A DNA stretch of 64,000 nucleotides from Paenibacillus amylolyticus. GTDB taxonomy: Bacteria; Bacillota; Bacilli; Paenibacillales; Paenibacillaceae. The stretch is from positions 6,634,001 to 6,698,000 of the forward strand of contig NZ_CP121451.1 in the NCBI RefSeq assembly GCF_029689945.1. The letters are read 5' to 3'. Under the pieces are notes generated by a model. The model searched no databases. It was not told where the DNA came from and saw nothing but the letters and a program-made list of their open reading frames with translations. Positions 57,136 to 64,000 of the stretch are shown piece by piece (position 1 is the first letter of the stretch; each line of letters begins with the position of its first letter). A program made the position numbers and the translations under genes.

Positions 57136-59579
57136 TTATCTAGAGTTACCCCGCTCAAAGTACGCATGCAACCGATACAGACAAATCTCCTTCGTCCAGC
57201 GATACAGCAGCGCCTGTTCCTCCGTATCCTCCACTTGCACATTCAGCGAAAACACGCCGTCCTCGAATCGCGTCATACTCCCCTTTGCCCCACTCCACAT
57301 AGACATCGGCATATCAATTATCAGTTTCTCAATCCGTGTTGCCGTCCTCTCGTTCCATTCCCAGAGCGCTAGCTTGTCCTTATCCGAAAAGTCTTTCCGT
57401 TTCCGGTATTCCTTCTCCGTCAGGTACATATGGAAAAAGCTTGCCATCTCCCCCGGCGTAATCGGGTCCATCCAGTGCGCTTCGCCTCGCTCCAGCATGT
57501 ACAGCAGCACGATCATTTTGTAGCTTTTGTTCATGACCGTCTTCTCCACATCACGCAGCCAAGCCTCGTGTCGGACGTACATCTCTTCCTCGGTCGGGGA
57601 CAGCAACTCCGCCCAATACAGAAATCCAACATAGGAACCGAATTCGCTCCGATACCCGACACTCTTCGAACGCCCCATGAGGTGCAGCTCCAGATACGTC
57701 GGAATACGCCCAGCTCTCGCTTCACATCCAGAAAATCATGATGCAGCTTCTCGCGGCGCGGTAACCGTTTGCGGCTCAGCTCCTGAAGCAGGTCCACTAC
57801 CCGGGTCTCCAGATGAATCCCACAGTTAGCCGGAACTTCAGGCACAGCCGAATCCATCGTTTTTCCGCTTCTTTCCTCGTCTCCGCGCACATCCAGAAGG
57901 CTCAGCTTCACATCCGCATTCCGGTAGTTTCCGATCAGGTCGATGATGACACAATGCGATTTGCCTTCCGCCAGCCGCAGACCACGCCCCACCTGCTGTG
58001 TAAACACCGTGAGCGACTCGGTTGGACGCACGAACAATAGCGTATCCACACGTGGAATATCCGTACCTTCGTTGAACAGATCCACCGTCAGCACAACCTC
58101 CAGCTCACCCGCATCAAGCTGCCGAATGGCTTCCTCCCGCGACATCTCCGATGTACGCGAATGCAGACTAAGTACCTTCACGCCCTGACTTCGGAAATAC
58201 GCAGCTAAATAATCCGCCTGCCGGATCGACGAGCAAAAGCCAATTGTTCTCGTCTGTTTGTGCCGGGCCCAGGCTGGATAGATCGTCTCTACATGCTCCT
58301 CTTGCAATTGAACGGCCATGAGCTGTTCTTCATCATACTTTGTCCCGATCCAGCGAATCTGCGAATAATCCGTATCGTCGAATACCCCGTAATATTGAAA
58401 TGGCGCCAGCCAACCTCGCCGGATCGCTTCAATAAAATGCATCTGGTACGCCACATTCCCATCACAGAGCGCATACACATCTTTGCCATCCAGTCGATCC
58501 GGGGTCGCCGTAATGCCCAGTAGGAACTTAGGCTGAAAATGCTCAATCACCGACATATACGTCTTCGCCGCCGCATGATGGAACTCATCCACCACGATAA
58601 GATCAAAGGCATCCACCGCAAAACCATCCCGGTGCTTCTGCATACTCAGCGTAAAGATCGAAGCATACACACAATCCGCCGCCCCATCCTTGTACTGTCC
58701 GTTATAGATGCCATGACTGCGCTCCGGCATGATCCGTTGAAAAGACCTCTTCGCCTGAAACAGAATCTCTTCCCGGTGCGCTATAAACAACACCCGCTGG
58801 AACAGCTGGGCGAAGAAACCCGCCAGATACGTTTTGCCAAGCCCGGTCGCCATAACGACCATCGCCTTGTCGTACTGCTCCTCCATCGTGCCATGAAGTG
58901 CTTCGAGGGCATCCAACTGAGCAAAGCGCGGTTGAATCGGCACCAGCGACAGCTCGGCGGTTTCTTCCTCTTTGTCCTCTGGCAGACCTGTGCCAAACTC
59001 GGCTTCTTCCATCTCCGTGATCCGCTGGATCATCTCCGGGTTCTTCTGGTGATATTTGCGGTACTCTTCCTCATACAGTTCAATTGAATCCGGGTTCACC
59101 GGCAAGGTTGTCTCGTGGTAGAAGCTCTGCATGAACTTATCCAAAGCCATCTGGAACGTATACGGCTCCGCCTCCGCATTCATCGCGAGATTCCATTCAT
59201 ATCCCGTCTTCAGTGCTGTGAAGGAAAAGTTCGACGAGCCGACGATTAGTAGTCCTTCGCCGTTGTCATGATCAAACAGATACGCTTTCGGGTGAAAAGA
59301 AGTGCCCATACTTCGCCACAGCCTCGCTTCAATTCGTGGATCGACCTCACAGAGCGCCCGAAGTCCCTCCGGCTGCGTGATATACAGATAGTCTCCCGCG
59401 AGCATCCGCACCTCGGCTCCACGTTCTGCTGCCCGTTTCAAATGCGGGGCAAGCAGCTTCACACCAGACTGCATGATAAAGGAAGTCATAATATAAATCC
59501 CGGACGCATGCTGCATCCGGGAAATAAGTTCGTCTGCCAAGTTATCTGTAATGAGTTTAACGTTAAGCTTCGTTGACAT
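57136..59579 (-). CDS. PLD-like nuclease/SF2 (DEAD/DEAH-type) helicase fusion (one frameshift)
   Basis: About 814 residues. The N-terminal phospholipase-D-like nuclease domain (1-165) carries the HxK motif in SFHPKAYLFD and LLIVGSSNFS. The SF2 helicase has Walker A MATGLGKTYL, motif II VVDEFHHA, motif III ITATPDR, and TDIPRVDTLLFVRPT plus QQVGRGLRLAEG in the second lobe. A C-terminal helical domain ends at 57136. A three-C run at 57709-57711 lacks one base; repair gives KRELGRIPTYLELHLMGRS. The start overlaps the preceding MazG-like gene by 17 bp. The architecture resembles restriction or defence helicases. The in-vivo target is unknown. Confidence 0.86.
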
Positions 59580-59889
59580 CGATCAGATACACTCTCTCCT
59601 GGAATCCACCACGTGCCTCAGCCTTGTCCGCCCGCAGCTTATCCAGCTGTGCCGCTTTCGCTCCATGCACCTCCGCAAGCGCCCGGATCACTTCGAGCAT
59701 GTCCGCCAGTTCCTCCAGCGCTTCCTGATCACTTTCAGCACTCATGTATTCTTCCGATTCTTCTTGCAGCTTTGTTCTTAGTTCTTGCTTATACTCCTCA
59801 GGGTCCAGAATTCGTGTACGGCATTCCTTACCACTGGATGTGATAATATGCGGAATCTTGTCCCGCACCAATTTGTTGTATGTAGGCAT
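59563..59889 (-). CDS. MazG-like NTP pyrophosphatase-family protein (all-alpha NTP-PPase)
   Basis: A 108-residue protein starting MPTYNKLVRDKIPHII. It has EYKQELRTKLQEESEEYM and EALEELADMLEVIRAL, the E-E-x(2)-E ... E-x(2)-D metal-binding pattern of all-alpha NTP pyrophosphatases (phosphoribosyl-ATP pyrophosphohydrolase-like, COG4997 type). These enzymes remove non-canonical NTPs. The ATG at 59889 is chosen for GAAAGGAT upstream; a longer frame is open but lacks support. It overlaps the PLD-helicase start by 17 bp, so the two are translationally coupled. Confidence 0.85.
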   Translation of the reverse strand: MPTYNKLVRDKIPHIITSSGKECRTRILDPEEYKQELRTKLQEESEEYMSAESDQEALEELADMLEVIRALAEVHGAKAAQLDKLRADKAEARGGFQERVYLIDVNEA

Positions 59890-60020
59890 GTGGTATAACA
59901 TCCTTTCTGCTATGAGAGCCTTCGAGCCTCGCGCCAGAATCTCCCTTTTTGCCATTATACCATTTGCCATGGGGAAGGATCGATTGATTTTGTAAAGTGG
60001 TTGGGATGGAATGAGAGAAT

Positions 60021-60062
60021 AAAAATAACCCATGACTACTCGTATTCGAGTTGAAATGGGCT
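60021..60062 (-). terminator. Terminator of the EndoU toxin-immunity unit
   Basis: An outer stem AGCCCAT / ATGGGTT encloses a perfect ACTCG / CGAGT hairpin, followed by ATTTTTATT on the minus strand. Confidence 0.75.
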
Positions 60063-60075
60063 GTCAATCTTATTA

Positions 60076-60387
60076 TTAATTCTCCATTGATTGAATTGCA
60101 TATTCTATGTCTTGCTCCATATCCAGATCAGGATACTTCTTTTGCAATTGAAGAAGACAATCTATAAATGCTCGGCTTTGGAATTCAGAAGATAGATCTT
60201 CAAATATCTCACTGAGCCAATATAAATCTTTTTCTCCACATTGATTTAGAAATGATATGGCACTTTGCTCATTCTCTTTTAGAATGTCTACCATCTCATT
60301 CCATATCGTTTGAATAGCAGGATCGTCGGGGTGTAAATCTTTTCTCTTCTTTACTAATGAGATAACTTTTTCACTGTAGTCTACCAT
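60076..60387 (-). CDS. Putative immunity protein for the EndoU toxin
   Basis: A 103-residue small, acidic, helical cytoplasmic protein (EKVISLVKKRKDLHPDDPAIQTIW, SAISFLNQCGEKDLYWLSEIFEDLSSEFQ, DLDMEQDIEYAIQSME). It starts 12 bp after the toxin stop, with GAGGAGAG upstream of the ATG. Size, charge and position match immunity proteins of polymorphic toxin systems. I cannot assign it to a numbered Imm family. It would bind the EndoU domain and block its RNase activity in the producer cell. Confidence 0.75.
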   Translation of the reverse strand: MVDYSEKVISLVKKRKDLHPDDPAIQTIWNEMVDILKENEQSAISFLNQCGEKDLYWLSEIFEDLSSEFQSRAFIDCLLQLQKKYPDLDMEQDIEYAIQSMEN

Positions 60388-60399
60388 GTTTTACTCTCC

Positions 60400-61515
60400 T
60401 CACGGTTGTCTTGAATTATCTGGAGTAATCGTTCCGATCTGTCCATCGTTCTTGATTACGCCTACTCTAACGTTATTATAGTTCCCGAACATCCATTCAC
60501 CGTCACCCTTAACTCTATTCTCAGGCAGATTTGCTACATGCTCACCTGACTTTTTGATATCTTCCGATGACCACTCCTTAGGGAACCATGCTTGGCCCTC
60601 TCCACTTCGCTTTGCTTTATTTTTGTGATTAGGTATATTACCAACCCGTACACCGTTTTCATATTCTTTAGTTATGTTAAATGGGATCTTATTTTTAAGT
60701 AGGTAATTAATATTATCTTGACCGTGACCACCATTGATCAATCTATTTTTAGAATTGAAATCTCCAAGTGAAGCATGGTAAATTTTTTCATTACTTACTG
60801 TAATTCTTCCACCAATCATACCTTTTGGGAATCCTAATCCTTCTTTCGGAACCTTATAACCCCTATTATACATTCCAGTAAAAGCCAACACTAGCTTGGC
60901 AGTCTGTAAACCTCCTATAGAAACTGCTGCTTGCCATGCTGGTATGGATTCTCCAGTTACGGGATGATGACCTTCCTTAAATGCACTAATCTGTTCATCA
61001 TATATATCCACACCGCCAGACTCCGGTTGCTTCGGTCCAGCTCTCATTTCTTCATAGGTGCCACCCTGTTCCCAATACTTAACAAACTCCTTTTGCCCTG
61101 GCATCCCATCCTCTGCTTCACTGGCAGGCATGTTAACTCCAAACAAAGGATTATATACCATTCGTCGTTGCTCTTCTGGGTTACCTGTATTATGGTTGAT
61201 CATTGTATGGGCAGCAATCTGTCCAGCAATGGCTCCCAAGCTCACCTGTTCCTGATCTGCTTGGTCGAATCTCTCGGCAATCGCGAACAGATCTTGGGAT
61301 GACTTAACCATACTTTCCAGTGCTCGATCAAGTACTGAACGTGAATGCTGAAAATCATAGAAAAACCGTTCCTGCGTTGCTCCCGCCCACTGAGACTGGA
61401 TGAATCCGATCCGTGCGGTCAGGTCATTACGTATACCCTCCAACTGCTGCCAACGCTGCTGGATCTGTCTGGATACATGCAGCAGCTGCTCTGGTGTTAC
61501 TTTAATTGTACTCAT
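60400..61515 (-). CDS. WXG100-EndoU polymorphic toxin (putative type VII secretion effector)
   Basis: A 371-residue protein. The N-terminal WXG100-like helical hairpin (1-90) opens STIKVTPEQLLHVSRQI and has the turn QSQWAGA (W43-A-G45). A pre-toxin linker (120-240) contains VNMPASEAEDGMPGQKEF. The C-terminal EndoU-type RNase domain (about 240-371) contains NGGHGQDNINYL with His264, NHK near 297-299, AWFPKEWSSEDI and EWMFGNYNNVRVGVI. There is no Sec signal, as expected for type VII export through the WXG domain. The toxin would cleave RNA in neighbouring cells. The immunity gene follows 12 bp downstream. Identification of the toxin domain rests on the C-terminal motifs. Confidence 0.88.
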   Translation of the reverse strand: MSTIKVTPEQLLHVSRQIQQRWQQLEGIRNDLTARIGFIQSQWAGATQERFFYDFQHSRSVLDRALESMVKSSQDLFAIAERFDQADQEQVSLGAIAGQIAAHTMINHNTGNPEEQRRMVYNPLFGVNMPASEAEDGMPGQKEFVKYWEQGGTYEEMRAGPKQPESGGVDIYDEQISAFKEGHHPVTGESIPAWQAAVSIGGLQTAKLVLAFTGMYNRGYKVPKEGLGFPKGMIGGRITVSNEKIYHASLGDFNSKNRLINGGHGQDNINYLLKNKIPFNITKEYENGVRVGNIPNHKNKAKRSGEGQAWFPKEWSSEDIKKSGEHVANLPENRVKGDGEWMFGNYNNVRVGVIKNDGQIGTITPDNSRQP

Positions 61516-61689
61516 ATCATTCTCCGCGTTTGAAATTAGGATTTTACAATGTTAGCAGAAGTTTGTTGCAAATACATCCACCCATTATCCTGATTTCCCC
61601 TTTCCCCAAATAAATAGGTTTCAGTACTTATAATCCTCCAGTCCCATTCCTGTGAAAGGAACCTCCAGATGATCATGACACGCCTTATA

Positions 61690-62211
61690 TCAGAAAAACT
61701 TTGTTGAATTATCATTCAATCGAGCGGCTAACTCCTCCAAAATGTCTTCCGTTCGTTGAAGGAGCTTTTCGATGTTATCAAGGTCTAAATATTGATCCTC
61801 TTGGCGTTCCTCTAAAGATGACATATGTTGCATCGTGCCGATGAACAAAGCGATATCCAATCCGGGTTCAGTGTCCGTATGCACTAGAGGCAAGATTTCG
61901 TTCATAGTGAGTTCCTTGGGTGGATGAACTGAATGATACTTATGGATATAAAGTGCCTTAATCATGGAGGCTAGAGCCCAATCACATAGAATTAGGCAGG
62001 CTTTAAACTGATTGTGTTTACACATGATGGCCGCAAGTTTGAGATGATACTTAGCATGTTGGTGATACTCCATGATTGTAGTATGTATCATGTGGTAAGC
62101 AGGAATATGTTTGGACCTAGGTTGTGTGGAGATATCATGGTCTTGCGAACGTGGGGTAAAATCTACTAGGTGATTACAATGTGCTTCGGTTATGGACCAA
62201 TTTCTTGCCAT
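61690..62211 (-). CDS. HEPN-like helical protein, function unknown
   Basis: A 173-residue protein. The first 45 residues are polar. The rest forms four to five helices (YHQHAKYHLKLAAIMCKHNQFKACLILCDWALASMIKALYIH, split here for reading) followed by HSVHPPKELTMNEILPLV and NIEKLLQRTEDILEELAARL. The pattern fits HEPN domains, but the RNase motif R-x4-6-H is not evident. GGAGGG lies 7 nt before the ATG at 62211. HEPN proteins without the motif often serve as substrate-binding or structural partners. It is a single gene, divergent from the XRE regulator. Confidence 0.6.
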   Translation of the reverse strand: MARNWSITEAHCNHLVDFTPRSQDHDISTQPRSKHIPAYHMIHTTIMEYHQHAKYHLKLAAIMCKHNQFKACLILCDWALASMIKALYIHKYHSVHPPKELTMNEILPLVHTDTEPGLDIALFIGTMQHMSSLEERQEDQYLDLDNIEKLLQRTEDILEELAARLNDNSTKFF

Positions 62212-62352
62212 TGTCATCCCTCCAAAGAGTTAATACCAGTATTATACATTAAAATGATACATATAGTAATCAAATAAATTATTTGTATTCTTCGTTTGGT
62301 GTTTACCTTAAGGAAACTTGTCTACACTTTTGAACATAGAGAGGTGAATACC

Positions 62353-62694
62353 ATGAACGAGGACAGAGAAGTTTTGAAGCTGGTCGGAGCCAGAATTCGT
62401 GCACTACGCAAAGAAAGAGGGTATTCACAGGAATCCCTCGGAGAAAAAGGTGGATTTCATTTTTCATACATAGGACAGATCGAACGTGGAGAAAAGAATG
62501 TTTCTTTGGTGAACTTGGCAAAGATCGCTGAGTCACTTGATGTTAATTTGATTCAATTATTTGCTTATATAGAAGAAGAGTTTGAGGTAACTGAAGATGA
62601 GAAACAAATCAAAGAAATTGTACAACTGCTAAGAGATTCTTCTCCTGATAATATTCGTGTTGCAAAAAATGTTATTAAAGGAGTATTGATGTGA
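62353..62694 (+). CDS. XRE-family transcriptional regulator
   Basis: A 113-residue protein with an HTH_3 domain at residues 10-65 (VGARIRALRKERGYSQESLGEKGGFHFSYIGQIERG, then NVSLVNLAKIAESLDVN). A short acidic C-terminal region may dimerise (EEEFEVTEDEKQIKEIVQLL). GAGAGGTG lies 6 nt upstream of the ATG; an in-frame upstream extension is rejected. It stands between the HEPN-like gene and the DUF2075 helicase and may control this accessory block. Its targets are unknown. Confidence 0.85.
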   Translation: MNEDREVLKLVGARIRALRKERGYSQESLGEKGGFHFSYIGQIERGEKNVSLVNLAKIAESLDVNLIQLFAYIEEEFEVTEDEKQIKEIVQLLRDSSPDNIRVAKNVIKGVLM

Positions 62695-62701
62695 AAACAG
62701 C

Positions 62702-62737
62702 AAACCCTATCCGTCCATTTATGGATTGATAGGGTTT
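62702..62737. terminator. Bidirectional terminator between the XRE and DUF2075 genes
   Basis: The stem AAACCCTATC / GATAGGGTTT encloses a second inner pairing (TCCAT/ATGGA), directly after the XRE stop and before the convergent helicase stop. Confidence 0.8.
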
Positions 62738-62765
62738 CTCTACTTTGCACAGTCTATGGTGCACA

Positions 62766-64000
62766 TCATCTTGAATTTGCTCTGCTGCATAAATAATTCA
62801 TCAATTCTTGATCCCGACAGTAAACATAACAACCTTTCATACCCCGAGACATCAAAATTTTATAAATATTTTTGACAAGTTTTGTTAGTTCCTCATTCTT
62901 AAATTTAAGTCCTCGTTTTCCCATTCTATCTTTGTACTCATCATAATCTGAATAAAGTTCCTTTTTATCGGAATCATATTTTAGATCATTCCCTATAATT
63001 ACGCCTACATAATCAAACTCAAGACCTTGAGACGTATGAACACATCCAATCTGGTCTATACCACTCTCATGGATGGCCCAAGTGCTTGATATTGAACGAG
63101 CATTCCAAGGCATAGCAAAACGATGTTCTTCAATAATTACATCCGGAATTTCTCCGTTGCGATTGCCTTCTTTATCTGCTGTCCAATTCCAAGCAAAGCC
63201 TGCCAACATTCTAGCCTTATAACCTTGATCGTTTTTACTTTTGATTAGATCGTATACTTCGTTAGGTGTATCTACTAATTTAAATTCAAAAGAATCTTGA
63301 TCCCAACCATCGAAATTAGCGGTGGGACGAATCTGTAAAGCATCATCAACCCAATTCAAAAATCCTTCTGCTCCAGAACAACGGAACTGTGCTGCTAGTG
63401 AATATTCATGCACTTCCGAATTATATAGGGCAGCTAAACGTTTAATCTCGTCTATAGATCCTATATCTTCAGGACGAATACGTTGAAAATCATCTATGAA
63501 AAACACATTCACTTTAGATGCTTTTATGATATCCTCGATCTGATTCTCCCCAAGATATTGATATGCTCCTTTACCTTTTAAGCGATGTGCCTCATCCACA
63601 ACAAGTACGTCGTACATATCAGCTGGCTCTTTGTAAAACTGACTTGATCCCGTAAATAACATCTTTGTCCTAGTTTTGTTTCTAGCTTGTCGTTGAGTCA
63701 AGGTCTCTACCATAACCGTTCGGAATGAAGCATTCGGGGCAATGAATTTAACATTCAACTTATTTTTAAGTAATCCACCAAGGGCATTCATAGATATCAC
63801 TGATTTACCTGTTCCAGGTCCACCTTGCACAATGATTGTGCGTTTTACATCTGTTTGCTTGGCAAGGCTCATAATGGCCTCGTATGCAACCTTCTGCTCA
63901 TCAAGTAAAACAAAATTAGAGTTCCCTTGAAATAATCCATCGATATGATCGATTAGCTTCTTGGAAGGACGAATCTTACCGTTCTCAATTAAATAAAGTA
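62766..64000 (-). CDS. DUF2075-type SF1 helicase/ATPase, C-terminal part (cut by window edge)
   Basis: The frame is open to base 64000, so the N-terminus is missing; the visible part has 410 codons. Motifs are Walker A VQGGPGTGKSVIS, Walker B VLVVDEAHRL, motif III FFIDDFQRI, QFRCSGAEGF, CVHTSQGLEFDYVGVIIG and the C-terminal MSRGMKGCYVYCRD typical of the DUF2075 (schlafen group 3-like) family. Full-length relatives often carry an N-terminal GIY-YIG nuclease. The upstream part here (NGKIRPSKKLIDHIDGLFQG) is the linker seen before the helicase. The gene is part of the accessory stretch rich in helicases. Function is unknown. Confidence 0.86.
   Translation of the reverse strand, partial: LYLIENGKIRPSKKLIDHIDGLFQGNSNFVLLDEQKVAYEAIMSLAKQTDVKRTIIVQGGPGTGKSVISMNALGGLLKNKLNVKFIAPNASFRTVMVETLTQRQARNKTRTKMLFTGSSQFYKEPADMYDVLVVDEAHRLKGKGAYQYLGENQIEDIIKASKVNVFFIDDFQRIRPEDIGSIDEIKRLAALYNSEVHEYSLAAQFRCSGAEGFLNWVDDALQIRPTANFDGWDQDSFEFKLVDTPNEVYDLIKSKNDQGYKARMLAGFAWNWTADKEGNRNGEIPDVIIEEHRFAMPWNARSISSTWAIHESGIDQIGCVHTSQGLEFDYVGVIIGNDLKYDSDKKELYSDYDEYKDRMGKRGLKFKNEELTKLVKNIYKILMSRGMKGCYVYCRDQELMNYLCSRANSR

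Noticed and set aside
1..64000. tRNA, rRNA or prophage structural genes
   Set aside because: I looked for tRNA arms, rRNA-like stretches and capsid, tail or integrase genes and saw none; the only mobile element supported is the IS3 copy.

Overview
The window looks like a chromosome segment of an endospore-forming, low-to-mid-GC Gram-positive bacterium, most likely Paenibacillus. The reasons are a gerB-gerA-gerC spore germination operon, strong AGGAGG-type ribosome binding sites on nearly every gene, several sugar ABC importers that lack their own ATPase, large membrane-anchored AraC regulators, an LPXTG adhesin with a sortase, and degenerate 50-bp intergenic repeats whose core reads TAACGAAC...GAGACACGCTATT.

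A property of the sequence itself dominates the annotation. Twenty-one genes carry about 27 apparent frameshifts and one more carries an in-frame stop. In almost every case one missing base, usually inside a short G/C or A/T run, restores a full-length conserved protein. Three such sites fall in one 950-bp permease gene. This looks like systematic homopolymer under-calling and not mass pseudogenisation. Broken genes are therefore given below as single full-length CDS entries with the break position stated.

Layout. 1-6 kb: end of a 5'-nucleotidase, a repeat-rich gap, a sugar-acid or inositol type catabolic operon (Gfo/Idh oxidoreductase, TIM-barrel isomerase, CBM9-like protein) divergent from an AraC regulator, and a rifampin ADP-ribosyltransferase. 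6-14.4 kb: a LacI-type regulator, a sugar ABC importer operon with a second Gfo/Idh enzyme, and a divergent secreted glycosidase-like protein. All three transcription units carry the same 13-bp palindrome, ATTTGCSGCAAAT, upstream. 14.7-16 kb: an IS3-family element inserted beside 50-bp repeats. 16.5-20.1 kb: a heterodimeric ABC exporter. 20.4-26 kb: a transglutaminase-like exported protein behind a c-di-GMP-I riboswitch, a class D-like sortase and its LPQTG adhesin. 26-29.4 kb: a lipoprotein, a NERD protein and a 3-hydroxyisobutyrate dehydrogenase-like enzyme. 29.4-39.5 kb: a second sugar-uptake locus with two paralogous GHL6-like hydrolases around an LplABC-type importer, plus a membrane AraC sensor. 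39.7-43.5 kb: the germinant receptor operon. 43.5-47.3 kb: a five-gene operon headed by a lipase whose C-terminus is a WXG100-like domain, followed by a small WXG100 protein and three membrane or exported proteins, with a divergent lipoprotein. 47.6-53.7 kb: lipoprotein, small membrane proteins, galactokinase, an MFS transporter, a DUF2268 protease and a TipAS-type MerR regulator. 53.7-64 kb: a defence/competition-like stretch with a NERD-helicase, a PLD-nuclease/SF2 helicase with a MazG-like partner, a WXG-EndoU toxin with its immunity gene, a HEPN-like protein, an XRE regulator and a DUF2075 helicase cut by the window edge.

The most interesting biology is the pair of putative type VII secretion effectors. 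The lipase and the EndoU toxin share the same targeting domain, but at opposite ends of the protein. Also notable are the LacI-operator regulon and the c-di-GMP riboswitch beside a sortase/adhesin pair.
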